Position numbers and translations under genes: made by a program. From positions 432,928 to 496,927 of the forward strand of contig NZ_VOSI01000001.1 in NCBI RefSeq assembly GCF_019797745.1: 64,000 nt of DNA, in the 5' to 3' direction. This document shows, piece by piece, positions 52,137-58,871 of the stretch. The notes below the pieces were generated by a model. That model did no database searches and was not told where the DNA came from. It worked only from the letters and a program-made list of their open reading frames with translations. The DNA is from Edaphocola aurantiacus (GTDB lineage Bacteria; Bacteroidota; Bacteroidia; Chitinophagales; Chitinophagaceae). Position 1 is the stretch's first letter. Each line of letters begins with the position of its first letter.

Positions 52137-52886
52137 TTATTGTTCGTTAAATGATTTGGCATTGCGGCCCCGCTCATCGGGGTACAATTGTGGTAAAGGA
52201 TCGCTCTGCCAGAAGTCTTTGGTATCTGCATCTATCAGGCTCAGGCTGCCGTCAAATGCAGATCCCGTATCGACATTCCATACATTGATCGCTTTCATAG
52301 GTACACGCTGGTTATAGTTCAGTGTAGGGGTATGGCCGATATATATTTCGTGGTACAGCTTCAGCCGCTTAGGGTATAAGACGGAGTCCAGATCTACCCT
52401 TCTGTCCATAACCACAACCATTTCCCACAGCGTACGATCGGTATTAAAAACAGACTGATGTGCCTCATGATCTACACCATACTGTGCTGTGAATCCGGCA
52501 TGGACAAACAGGCGATTATCCTGATCTATATAATAGGGTTTCATCCGTTCAAAGAACTCCAGGTGCTCCCGCTTTTCTGCATCACTCACCTGCTCATAGC
52601 TCTTTATCGTAGACAGTCCGCCGTTCTTGGCCCATACACTCATATCCACCTCGCCGCGCAGCCATTGTTCACATTTTACATCATGGTTGCCTTTGATAAA
52701 GATGCAATGCTGCAGTTTGCCGGCCGCCATCAGGAAGCGTACTACCTGTGCCGATTCGCTCCAACCATCTACATAATCGCCCAGGAATATGAGTGTATCG
52801 CTTCTTGTTACCGCTGCCCTGTCCATTAGCTGTTCCAGGGCCCGAAGTCCGCCATGTATATCGCCGATGACTAATGTTCTGCTCAT
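52137..52886 (-). CDS. Calcineurin-like metallophosphoesterase (ApaH/PPP-like)
   Basis: A 249-residue PPP-type phosphoesterase. The four metal/catalytic blocks are present: VIGDIHGGL (GDxHG), FLGDYVDGW (GDxxDG), FIKGNHDVK (GNHD) and LFVHAGF, with YIGHTPTL later. Relatives hydrolyse diadenosine tetraphosphate or phosphoproteins. In this operon it could act on a nucleotide by-product (for example a dinucleoside polyphosphate or a phosphorylated ADP-ribose), but that is inferred from position. It follows the crystallin-J1-like gene by 9 bp. Confidence 0.88.
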   Translation of the reverse strand: MSRTLVIGDIHGGLRALEQLMDRAAVTRSDTLIFLGDYVDGWSESAQVVRFLMAAGKLQHCIFIKGNHDVKCEQWLRGEVDMSVWAKNGGLSTIKSYEQVSDAEKREHLEFFERMKPYYIDQDNRLFVHAGFTAQYGVDHEAHQSVFNTDRTLWEMVVVMDRRVDLDSVLYPKRLKLYHEIYIGHTPTLNYNQRVPMKAINVWNVDTGSAFDGSLSLIDADTKDFWQSDPLPQLYPDERGRNAKSFNEQ

Positions 52887-52895
52887 AAGTTTACA

Positions 52896-53306
52896 CTATT
52901 TTAAATCTTCGATCAGTTGTTGTGTAATCGTGCTTTGTGCCTGTTTAAATTGAGCTCCAATAAACACTTTTATTATTTCTATCGGCCCGACGATAGCCTC
53001 ATTAAATTGCGTCAGCTCAGCAGCGGGTACCCACAATTCATTATGCATCTCTCCCCCCACATTTTCTACTTTGTACTTTATAAACTCCGACTCCACAATA
53101 TCAAACCGGGTAACAAAGCCGAGATAATTCCCAAAAGCATCATCAGTATTCCATTGCGAAGCAATCTCACTGGCATATAATTCATTCAGTACCGGATAAA
53201 ATATTGGTTGCCAATCTAGCCTCGGCGGAAATCGTTTAAATCCGCTTTTTGCAATTAACAGAAGTTCTTTTTCTCCAACAGGTCTGTATAAGGTTATCGT
53301 TTTCAT
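52896..53306 (-). CDS. ADP-ribosylation/crystallin-J1-like protein
   Basis: A 136-residue soluble protein. The opening TLYRPVGEKELLLI with KRFPPRLDWQPIFYPVL, the middle GYxGFVTRF-type (NYLGFVTRFDIVE) and ENVGGEMHNELWVPAAEL match a family I remember as 'ADP-ribosylation/crystallin J1'. That name implies an ADP-ribose link that I regard as weakly supported. Its ATG overlaps the Prs-like stop (ATGA), and the operon is about NAD, so translational coupling and an ADP-ribose-related role are reasonable. Activity unknown. Confidence 0.65.
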   Translation of the reverse strand: MKTITLYRPVGEKELLLIAKSGFKRFPPRLDWQPIFYPVLNELYASEIASQWNTDDAFGNYLGFVTRFDIVESEFIKYKVENVGGEMHNELWVPAAELTQFNEAIVGPIEIIKVFIGAQFKQAQSTITQQLIEDLK

Positions 53307-54145
53307 AAAATATCTTTTAAGGCAATCTTTACCACCTGTTCATGACTGATGTCCCGGAAAGAATCTGTCGTAAATATCTTTTCATAATACTGTGCCAGCT
53401 CCTCTACCCCATGACTGAAAATGCCGTGAGATACCGCCAGGAACAGACGACCTACATGATGCTTACGCAGTTGCTGAGCCAGTCCGAGGAAGGTGCCGCC
53501 ACCATCGCAGATATCATCTACCACCAGGAAGTCTTTACCCTTCAGGTCCTCTTCTGCGAACACTTCAAAGCCACTCAGCTTACCCGTTTTCACGTCTCTT
53601 CGCTTGCTGCACTCTACTACATTAATACCACCAAGATATTCAGAGAGCTTATAGATCTTTTTCAGTGCACCGCCATCAGGGGCTACCAGCTGTACCGGTG
53701 TAGTGATGTGCTCCAGTACCTTTGCTACGAACGCATGATTGGGTACAGCTACCACCCTGTCCAGCAGGGCAGGTGTCACTTCAGAATGTGGGTCGAATAC
53801 CACTACTTTCTGTATACCCATACGGTTAATGATATCGGCATACACCTTTACGGACAGAGACTCTCCCGGAACCATAACCCTGTCCTGGCGGGCCGCAGGA
53901 AAATAAGGGATAATCAGTTTGCTGATTACCGCATCCATACGTTGTAAGGCATCTACAGCCAGGCAGAGCATACCCAGTGCTTCAAAAGAGTTCAGCCGAT
54001 GTGTGATCGTTACTACAGTACCCGCAGGCACTTCAGTAATAATCCTGATATGCGGCTCTCCGCCGAAGAATATTTTGCGCTCTGCTGCTATTTCCGGTCC
54101 TGTTACCGGTCTGAATGTACTATCGAGATTAAATATCATATGCAT
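53303..54145 (-). CDS. Short Prs-like ribose-phosphate (or ADP-ribose) pyrophosphokinase
   Basis: A 280-residue PRPP-synthetase-fold protein, shorter than housekeeping Prs (about 310). It keeps FFGGEPHIRI, the AARQDRVMVPGESLS region, the metal segment VVFDPHSEVTP, the KRRDVKTGKL catalytic loop and the PRPP-type loop VVDDICDGGGTF. It could make PRPP for the adjacent NAMPT, or, as in the phage NAD-reconstitution route, pyrophosphorylate ADP-ribose. A second in-frame ATG lies at 54139. The operator 54149-54169 and a -7 box lie just upstream, and it overlaps the next gene by 4 bp (ATGA). Confidence 0.85.
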   Translation of the reverse strand: MHMIFNLDSTFRPVTGPEIAAERKIFFGGEPHIRIITEVPAGTVVTITHRLNSFEALGMLCLAVDALQRMDAVISKLIIPYFPAARQDRVMVPGESLSVKVYADIINRMGIQKVVVFDPHSEVTPALLDRVVAVPNHAFVAKVLEHITTPVQLVAPDGGALKKIYKLSEYLGGINVVECSKRRDVKTGKLSGFEVFAEEDLKGKDFLVVDDICDGGGTFLGLAQQLRKHHVGRLFLAVSHGIFSHGVEELAQYYEKIFTTDSFRDISHEQVVKIALKDIL

Positions 54146-54148
54146 TAG

Positions 54149-54169
54149 TTTGCGTAATTGTTACACAAA
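54149..54169. promoter_or_regulatory. NrtR-type operator 1 overlapping the prs-like promoter
   Basis: Palindrome TTTGCGTAA-N3-TTACACAAA. Its right arm overlaps the minus-strand -7 box TATATTTG (54173-54166), 21 bp before the Prs-like start codon. Binding would block the promoter. Confidence 0.65.
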
Positions 54170-54198
54170 TATAAAAACCTTTTTAATTAACTACCAAA
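54166..54198 (-). promoter_or_regulatory. Promoter of the prs-like/nadV genes
   Basis: TTTG at 54198-54195 and TATATTTG at 54173-54166 on the minus strand, spacer 21 nt. Overlaps operator 1. Confidence 0.55.
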
Positions 54199-54202
54199 TT
54201 AT

Positions 54203-54223
54203 TTAGCGTAATTTTTACGCAAA
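54203..54223. promoter_or_regulatory. NrtR-type operator 2 at the 3' end of the regulator gene
   Basis: Palindrome TTAGCGTAA-N3-TTACGCAAA, 54 bp from operator 1. Its right half codes the last residues and stop codon of the regulator. Confidence 0.6.
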
Positions 54224-54901
54224 CTTAATTTCAAAGGAGATTCCTTCTTTCTGAAGCTTCTGGTATTTACGTTTATTGAAGCGAAAAAGCATTGCCGGAC
54301 GGCCGCTTTGCTGCTGTACCTTTTGCGTCGTTTCCTCAACTACACCCAGACTCAGTATTTTTTTTCGGAAGTTGCGCCGGTCTATAGCCTGATCCAGTAT
54401 GGTTGCATACAATTGTTCCAGATCAGAAAATAAGAATTGCTCCGGCAGCAGGTCAAAGCCTACTGGCTGGTATTGTAGTTTAGACTGCAGTCGGGCCACT
54501 GCCATACGAATGATGTCTGCATGATCAAATGCCAGTGCCGGCAGTCCCTGTATCGGAAACCATTGTGCATCATCGGCATCAGTATCAGCTTTCAGTACCA
54601 GCCTGGAAGGGTTGACCAGGGCAAAATAAGCAACAGAGATGACCCGGAAACGGGGATCACGGTCTACCTGGTCTCCGAAGGTATATAACTGTTCCAGGAA
54701 GTTGACCGATATACCCGCCTCTTCCTGCAACTCGCGCACCACAGCTGTATCCAGCCCCTCATCATCTTTAACAAAGCCACCAGGCAGTGCCCATTGTCCT
54801 TTCAGCTCACCATACTTGCGCCGGATCAGCAATACCATAAGCTGGTTGTGGCTGTATCCAAACACGATGGCATCTACGGCTACTTTAATATTTTGTTTCA
54901 T
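54215..54901 (-). CDS. nrtR: NrtR-type regulator: NUDIX domain plus winged helix
   Basis: A 228-residue transcriptional repressor. The N-terminal NUDIX domain (~1-140) keeps the box residues: GGFVKDDE, then RELQEEAGI. The C-terminal ~80 residues (LYATILDQAIDRRNFRKKIL, GRPAMLFRFNKRKYQ) match the NrtR winged-helix. NrtR proteins sense ADP-ribose and repress NAD-biosynthesis genes, which fits the neighbours. The start is the ATG at 54901. The NUDIX catalytic Glu residues look intact, so it may also hydrolyse ADP-ribose. It heads the operon and is probably autoregulated through operator 3. Confidence 0.9.
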   Translation of the reverse strand: MKQNIKVAVDAIVFGYSHNQLMVLLIRRKYGELKGQWALPGGFVKDDEGLDTAVVRELQEEAGISVNFLEQLYTFGDQVDRDPRFRVISVAYFALVNPSRLVLKADTDADDAQWFPIQGLPALAFDHADIIRMAVARLQSKLQYQPVGFDLLPEQFLFSDLEQLYATILDQAIDRRNFRKKILSLGVVEETTQKVQQQSGRPAMLFRFNKRKYQKLQKEGISFEIKFA

Positions 54902-54911
54902 ATACAAGACT

Positions 54912-54932
54912 TATGCGTATTGCATACACAAA
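54912..54932. promoter_or_regulatory. NrtR-type operator 3 upstream of nrtR
   Basis: Palindrome TATGCGTAT-N3-ATACACAAA. As at operator 1, the right arm overlaps a minus-strand -7 box (TATATTTG, 54936-54929). Shared core: TWTGCGTAW-N3-WTACRCAAA. Confidence 0.6.
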
Positions 54933-54936
54933 TATA
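54929..54936 (-). promoter_or_regulatory. -7 box of nrtR
   Basis: TATATTTG on the minus strand, 28 bp before the start codon. No -33 box at the expected distance, which may be typical of a regulated promoter. Confidence 0.45.
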
Positions 54937-55010
54937 ATTGATCTGGCCGCATTCACCGGACAATTTACCGAAAAGGCACACAACTGTGTGACAATTAGTA
55001 CCATTATCTA

Positions 55011-55018
55011 TATCTTTG
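55011..55018 (+). promoter_or_regulatory. -7 box of the DtxR-type gene (leaderless arrangement)
   Basis: TATCTTTG ends four bases before the ATG at 55023. A CACAC/GTGTG inverted repeat at 54977-54990 lies near the -33 position and could be an operator. Confidence 0.45.
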
Positions 55019-55022
55019 TGCC

Positions 55023-55676
55023 ATGTATTCTTTAGCCGAAGAAAATTATCTCAAAGCTTTATACCTGATCGCCGGAGAATCGGGTGCTGTTAATGTCAAT
55101 GACCTGAGTAAGCACCTGAATATTAAAATGCCTACGGTAAACAGTATGATGAAAAAGCTGTTTGAGAAAAAACTGGTAGAATACGAAAGTTACAAACCCA
55201 TAAAACTGACCAAAGAAGGGAAAAAGCAGGCTGCGTTAATCATTCGCAAGCATCGCCTTACTGAAATGTTCCTGGTTGATAAAATGGGCTTCGGGTGGGA
55301 AGAAGTACATGAAATAGCAGAACAGATTGAACACCTGCACGCACCACTTTTTTTTGACCGGATGGACGCTATGCTCGGCTTTCCGAAAGCAGATCCGCAC
55401 GGCTCTCCCATTCCTAATAAAAACGGGGAGATCGAGTGGCTGGCTTATATAAACCTGAGCGAATGCAAAGAAGGCGATAAGGTTGTATTAAGCGCTGTAA
55501 CCCATTCTTCTGACGATTTTCTTAAATTTCTGAATACGAAGCAGATCAAACTTGGCGATTTCATTACCGTGCACCATATAGAACCTTATGATGGCAGTAT
55601 GCAGCTGACCGTAGGCAGTAATGCACCGGAGACATTCAGCAAAGTGGTATGTGAAAAGCTTTTGGTCCGTCCTTAA
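55023..55676 (+). CDS. DtxR/MntR-family metal-dependent repressor
   Basis: A 217-residue regulator. N-terminal winged helix (YLKALYLIAGE, DLSKHLNIKMPTVNSMMKKL), dimerisation and metal domain (RKHRLTEMFLVDKMGF, WEEVHEIAEQIEHLHAPLFFDRMD) and a C-terminal FeoA/SH3-like domain (~145-215). Ligands for Fe or Mn binding (His, Glu, His) look retained. No transporter is adjacent, so its target could be elsewhere. Monocistronic; the next gene has its own promoter. Confidence 0.9.
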   Translation: MYSLAEENYLKALYLIAGESGAVNVNDLSKHLNIKMPTVNSMMKKLFEKKLVEYESYKPIKLTKEGKKQAALIIRKHRLTEMFLVDKMGFGWEEVHEIAEQIEHLHAPLFFDRMDAMLGFPKADPHGSPIPNKNGEIEWLAYINLSECKEGDKVVLSAVTHSSDDFLKFLNTKQIKLGDFITVHHIEPYDGSMQLTVGSNAPETFSKVVCEKLLVRP

Positions 55677-55787
55677 GGCAAAATCATAATATTTTGTTAT
55701 AAACACTTACTCAAAAAGTGTCGAATGTTCAATTTTACATTGAAAATCAATTCCTTACCCAAAACATTTCCTATTCAGGGATAAAAT

Positions 55788-55815
55788 AAATTTGGTTGAC
55801 ATATCAACCAAATTT
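55788..55815. promoter_or_regulatory. MarR-type operator in the efflux operon promoter
   Basis: Perfect inverted repeat: 12-nt arms AAATTTGGTTGA and TCAACCAAATTT around CATA (28 bp). It fills the spacer between the -33 and -7 boxes of the marR promoter. Confidence 0.8.
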
Positions 55816-55822
55816 ACCTTTG
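55791..55822 (+). promoter_or_regulatory. Promoter of the marR-tolC-adaptor-RND operon
   Basis: TTTG at 55791-55794, 20-nt spacer, TACCTTTG at 55815-55822. Transcription should begin near 55829, which makes GTG at 55840 the natural start of marR. Confidence 0.75.
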
Positions 55823-55839
55823 CGAAAATTTTTGCAAGC

Positions 55840-56343
55840 GTGAATAGTATTAAGAAAAATTTCCTGGAAGGCCTCGAGAATTCGTTTTTCGGGCAGCTCA
55901 GGAAAATATTGGTAGCCTCTCACAGGATGACCAGCAAGTTTATTTCCGAGTCCCAGATACCCATCCAGGTAGATCAGTTGCCGGTATTTATGGCGATCTA
56001 TCTTCATGAGAATCTTTCTCAGCAAGAGGTAGCCAATACCCTGTGCAGAGATAAGGCTTCTGTAAAGAGAACCATCAGTAACCTGGAAAAAAACGGTCTG
56101 GTAACTATCAAACCCAATCCTGTAGACAAGCGTGCCAACCAGGTAAGCCTTACCAAAGAAGGAGAACATGCGGTACACCTGATCAATGAAGTGATCAACA
56201 AAGTAGATCATACGCTGCGTGAAATAGCGACTACCGATCTGGACCAGCTGACCAACTCCCTCAAAACCCTGGCCGATAATATGATTGCCGGCCTACCCGA
56301 TTTACAGTACGATCATCATTGTCAACCTATCAAACATTCATAA
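55840..56343 (+). CDS. MarR-family repressor of the efflux operon
   Basis: A 167-residue winged-helix repressor. The GTG at 55840 is chosen because the frame upstream runs through the promoter. Seen: LPVFMAIYLHENLSQQEVAN (helix 2-3), RDKASVKRTISNLEKNGLV (recognition helix) and the wing NPVDKRANQVSLTKEGE. Likely binds the palindrome at 55788-55815 and is released by a small molecule exported by the pump. 14 bp before the TolC-like gene. Confidence 0.88.
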   Translation: MNSIKKNFLEGLENSFFGQLRKILVASHRMTSKFISESQIPIQVDQLPVFMAIYLHENLSQQEVANTLCRDKASVKRTISNLEKNGLVTIKPNPVDKRANQVSLTKEGEHAVHLINEVINKVDHTLREIATTDLDQLTNSLKTLADNMIAGLPDLQYDHHCQPIKHS

Positions 56344-56357
56344 TTATACCCAATAAG

Positions 56358-57704
56358 ATGAAGCTAACTTTCAAAACCTTACTCCTGGCAGCTACACTTG
56401 CCTCCGGAGCCGGCGCATATGCGCAAGAATCCTTTACACTGAAAGAGAGCATTGCATACGGACTGAAACATAACCGCAGCATTACGATCTATAATAATAA
56501 CCGCCTGCAGGCAGAACAAAAAGCAAGAGAAGCACTCTCTACTTACCTGCCACAGGTAAATGTTAACGCGGGACTGGACGATAACCTGAAACTTCCGGTA
56601 ACTGTTATTCCTGCCGGAACATTTGGCCCGGGTACTCCGGCCCAGAAGGTAAGCTTCGGTACCCAGTACAACTCTACACATAGTGTACAGCTGGACCAAC
56701 CGATCTTCAACCAGGCAGCGATTACCGGTCTGAAAGCACGCAAGCCCAATATTGCAATGGCTGCGCTGAACGAAGAGCTGAACCGCCAGGGCGTGATATA
56801 TAATATTGCTACTGCATATTATAAAATCATCATTACCCAAAAGCAGCTGGATCTGCTGGAGGATAATAAAGAGCGCATGGAAAAAACCTTAACGATCGCA
56901 CAATTAAGAGCGAAAGAAGGGGTATCTAAAAAGATAGATGTAAAACAGGTACAGGTAAACCTGAACAATACGGAATCTCAGATCTCTGTAACCCGCAACT
57001 CTTATGAACTGGCGCTGAACACGCTGAAGTTCCACCTGGGTAAGGCGATGACAGAAGAGCTACTGCTGAGCGATACGGCCAAATGGCTGAATCCGAAAAC
57101 CGTACTGGCCGGTGGTGCTCCTGGATTTGATTATAAGAAAACGATTGATTACCGACTGAATCAGACGCAACTGAGCCTGCTGGATATCAACCGTAAAAAT
57201 ATCCGTGACGGCCGCTACCCTACCCTTGCTTTTTATGCACGCTACGGGGCTAACGGATTCGGTAACAACGTTGGTGCAGCATATAGTTCATTATATGACT
57301 TCGCCGTGGTGGGATTGAAATTCAACTGGAGCCTGTTTACCGGTTTCAGAAGAGATGCCCAATACAAAATGGCGGATATCGATTACAGAAATGCAGAAGA
57401 AAACCTGAAACTGAGCGAAGAGCAACAAACGCTGACTTATCAGAATGCAGGTCTGGCTTATAACCGCGCGCAAAGCACTATCGTTACCAACAAGGCTAAT
57501 ATGGACCTGGCAAACGAAGTATATGCCAATGTATCGACCCAACATAAAGAAGGTATCGCTACACTGACTGATCTGCTGAATGCGGAAAACTCTTACCAGC
57601 AGGCACAGAATAACTATATACAATCACTGCTGGATTTTTACCTGGCCGAGATAGAACTGAAGAAGGCGAACGGAACCTTAGACGAATATTTTGAGCAACT
57701 ATAA
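56358..57704 (+). CDS. TolC-family outer-membrane efflux protein
   Basis: A 448-residue outer-membrane channel protein. Signal peptide to ~20 (GAYAQ). Two repeats of the OEP fold: LKESIAYGLKHNRSITIYNN, EQKAREALSTYLPQVNVNA and, in the second half, KLSEEQQTLTYQNAGLAYN-type coiled coils and EVYANVSTQHKEGIATLTDLL. The outer-membrane partner of the RND pump encoded by the next two genes. Confidence 0.94.
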   Translation: MKLTFKTLLLAATLASGAGAYAQESFTLKESIAYGLKHNRSITIYNNNRLQAEQKAREALSTYLPQVNVNAGLDDNLKLPVTVIPAGTFGPGTPAQKVSFGTQYNSTHSVQLDQPIFNQAAITGLKARKPNIAMAALNEELNRQGVIYNIATAYYKIIITQKQLDLLEDNKERMEKTLTIAQLRAKEGVSKKIDVKQVQVNLNNTESQISVTRNSYELALNTLKFHLGKAMTEELLLSDTAKWLNPKTVLAGGAPGFDYKKTIDYRLNQTQLSLLDINRKNIRDGRYPTLAFYARYGANGFGNNVGAAYSSLYDFAVVGLKFNWSLFTGFRRDAQYKMADIDYRNAEENLKLSEEQQTLTYQNAGLAYNRAQSTIVTNKANMDLANEVYANVSTQHKEGIATLTDLLNAENSYQQAQNNYIQSLLDFYLAEIELKKANGTLDEYFEQL

Positions 57705-57743
57705 TCAATACTTAAAACAAACAAAACAAATCATCATTTAATT

Positions 57744-58805
57744 ATGAATAAGAGAATCATCCTTCCTGTACTCATCCTGATCGCAGTAGCTGTTGCGATC
57801 GGCTGGAAACTTTCTTCGAATAAAAAGAAAATAGACGACAAAAATAAGCCTGAGGTAAAGGCTGAAGTAGCTATTCCGGTTACAGTAGCCACTGTAGCAA
57901 AAGAAATGGTAACTGATGCACTGACCAAAACAGGTAACCTGATCCCTAACCGCGAAGCGGACATCATGGCGGTATCCGGTGGTAAACTGGTTTCAGTAAA
58001 CTTCAACCTGGGTAGCTATGTGAGCCAGGGTGGTACTGTTGCTCAGGTAGACAGCCGTCAGCAAACGATCAACCTGAGACAGGCTGAGCTGACCAAAGCT
58101 AAAGCAGACAAAGACTTTACCCGTTACAAAAACCTGCTGGAAGGCGAAGCGGCTACTGAAGTAAACTACCAGGATGCTAAATACCAAAGAGACAATGCAA
58201 CTACTCAGATCGAATTATTGAACAAGCAGATTGCGGATAATTCTATCAAAGCGCCAATCAGCGGACAAGTAGTAAGCAAACTGAAAGAACCAGGTGAGTA
58301 TGTAAGCGCCGGTACCCCATTAGGTCATATCGTAGACATCTCTCAGCTGAAAGTAAATGTAATGGTGAGTGAAAATGATGCATACGGTTTAAAAATCGGT
58401 GATAAAGTAACCATCACTACTGATATATATAGCGGTCAGACCTTCAGCGGTACCATTACCTTCATCAGCAACCAGGGCGATGCTACGCATAACTACCCTG
58501 TTGAGATCCTGTTGCAAAACAACCGCAGCTATCCTTTAAAATCCGGAACTACTGTAAATGTAAACTTCAACAAGAAAGGCAGTGGTTATATGATGCTGAT
58601 CCCGAGAACAGCACTGACTCAGGGTCTGAAAACACCTAAAGTATACGTAATTGAAAACAACAAAGCGGTACTGAAAGATGTATTAATCGGAAGAGAGATC
58701 GGTAACCAGGTTGAGGTGATGAGCGGACTGGACGAAGGTGCACAGGTAATCGTAAGCGGACAGATCAATATCAAGAACGGTTCATTGGTAAAAGCCGTAA
58801 AATAG
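57744..58805 (+). CDS. Efflux RND periplasmic adaptor (membrane fusion protein)
   Basis: A 353-residue HlyD/AcrA-like adaptor. One N-terminal membrane anchor (RIILPVLILIAVAVAIGWKL), then the barrel-sandwich/lipoyl domain (GKLVSVNFNLGSYVSQGGTV, IKAPISGQVVSKLKEPGEYV) around a short helical hairpin, a beta-barrel and a membrane-proximal domain (VMSGLDEGAQVIVSGQ). Anchored by a helix rather than a lipid, since no lipobox is present. Confidence 0.94.
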   Translation: MNKRIILPVLILIAVAVAIGWKLSSNKKKIDDKNKPEVKAEVAIPVTVATVAKEMVTDALTKTGNLIPNREADIMAVSGGKLVSVNFNLGSYVSQGGTVAQVDSRQQTINLRQAELTKAKADKDFTRYKNLLEGEAATEVNYQDAKYQRDNATTQIELLNKQIADNSIKAPISGQVVSKLKEPGEYVSAGTPLGHIVDISQLKVNVMVSENDAYGLKIGDKVTITTDIYSGQTFSGTITFISNQGDATHNYPVEILLQNNRSYPLKSGTTVNVNFNKKGSGYMMLIPRTALTQGLKTPKVYVIENNKAVLKDVLIGREIGNQVEVMSGLDEGAQVIVSGQINIKNGSLVKAVK

Positions 58806-58871
58806 ACACAGAAGGGAGCGCTTTGCGCTCAAGAGGCTAACCTATTATAAACAGTGTATAAAAAATAGTCA

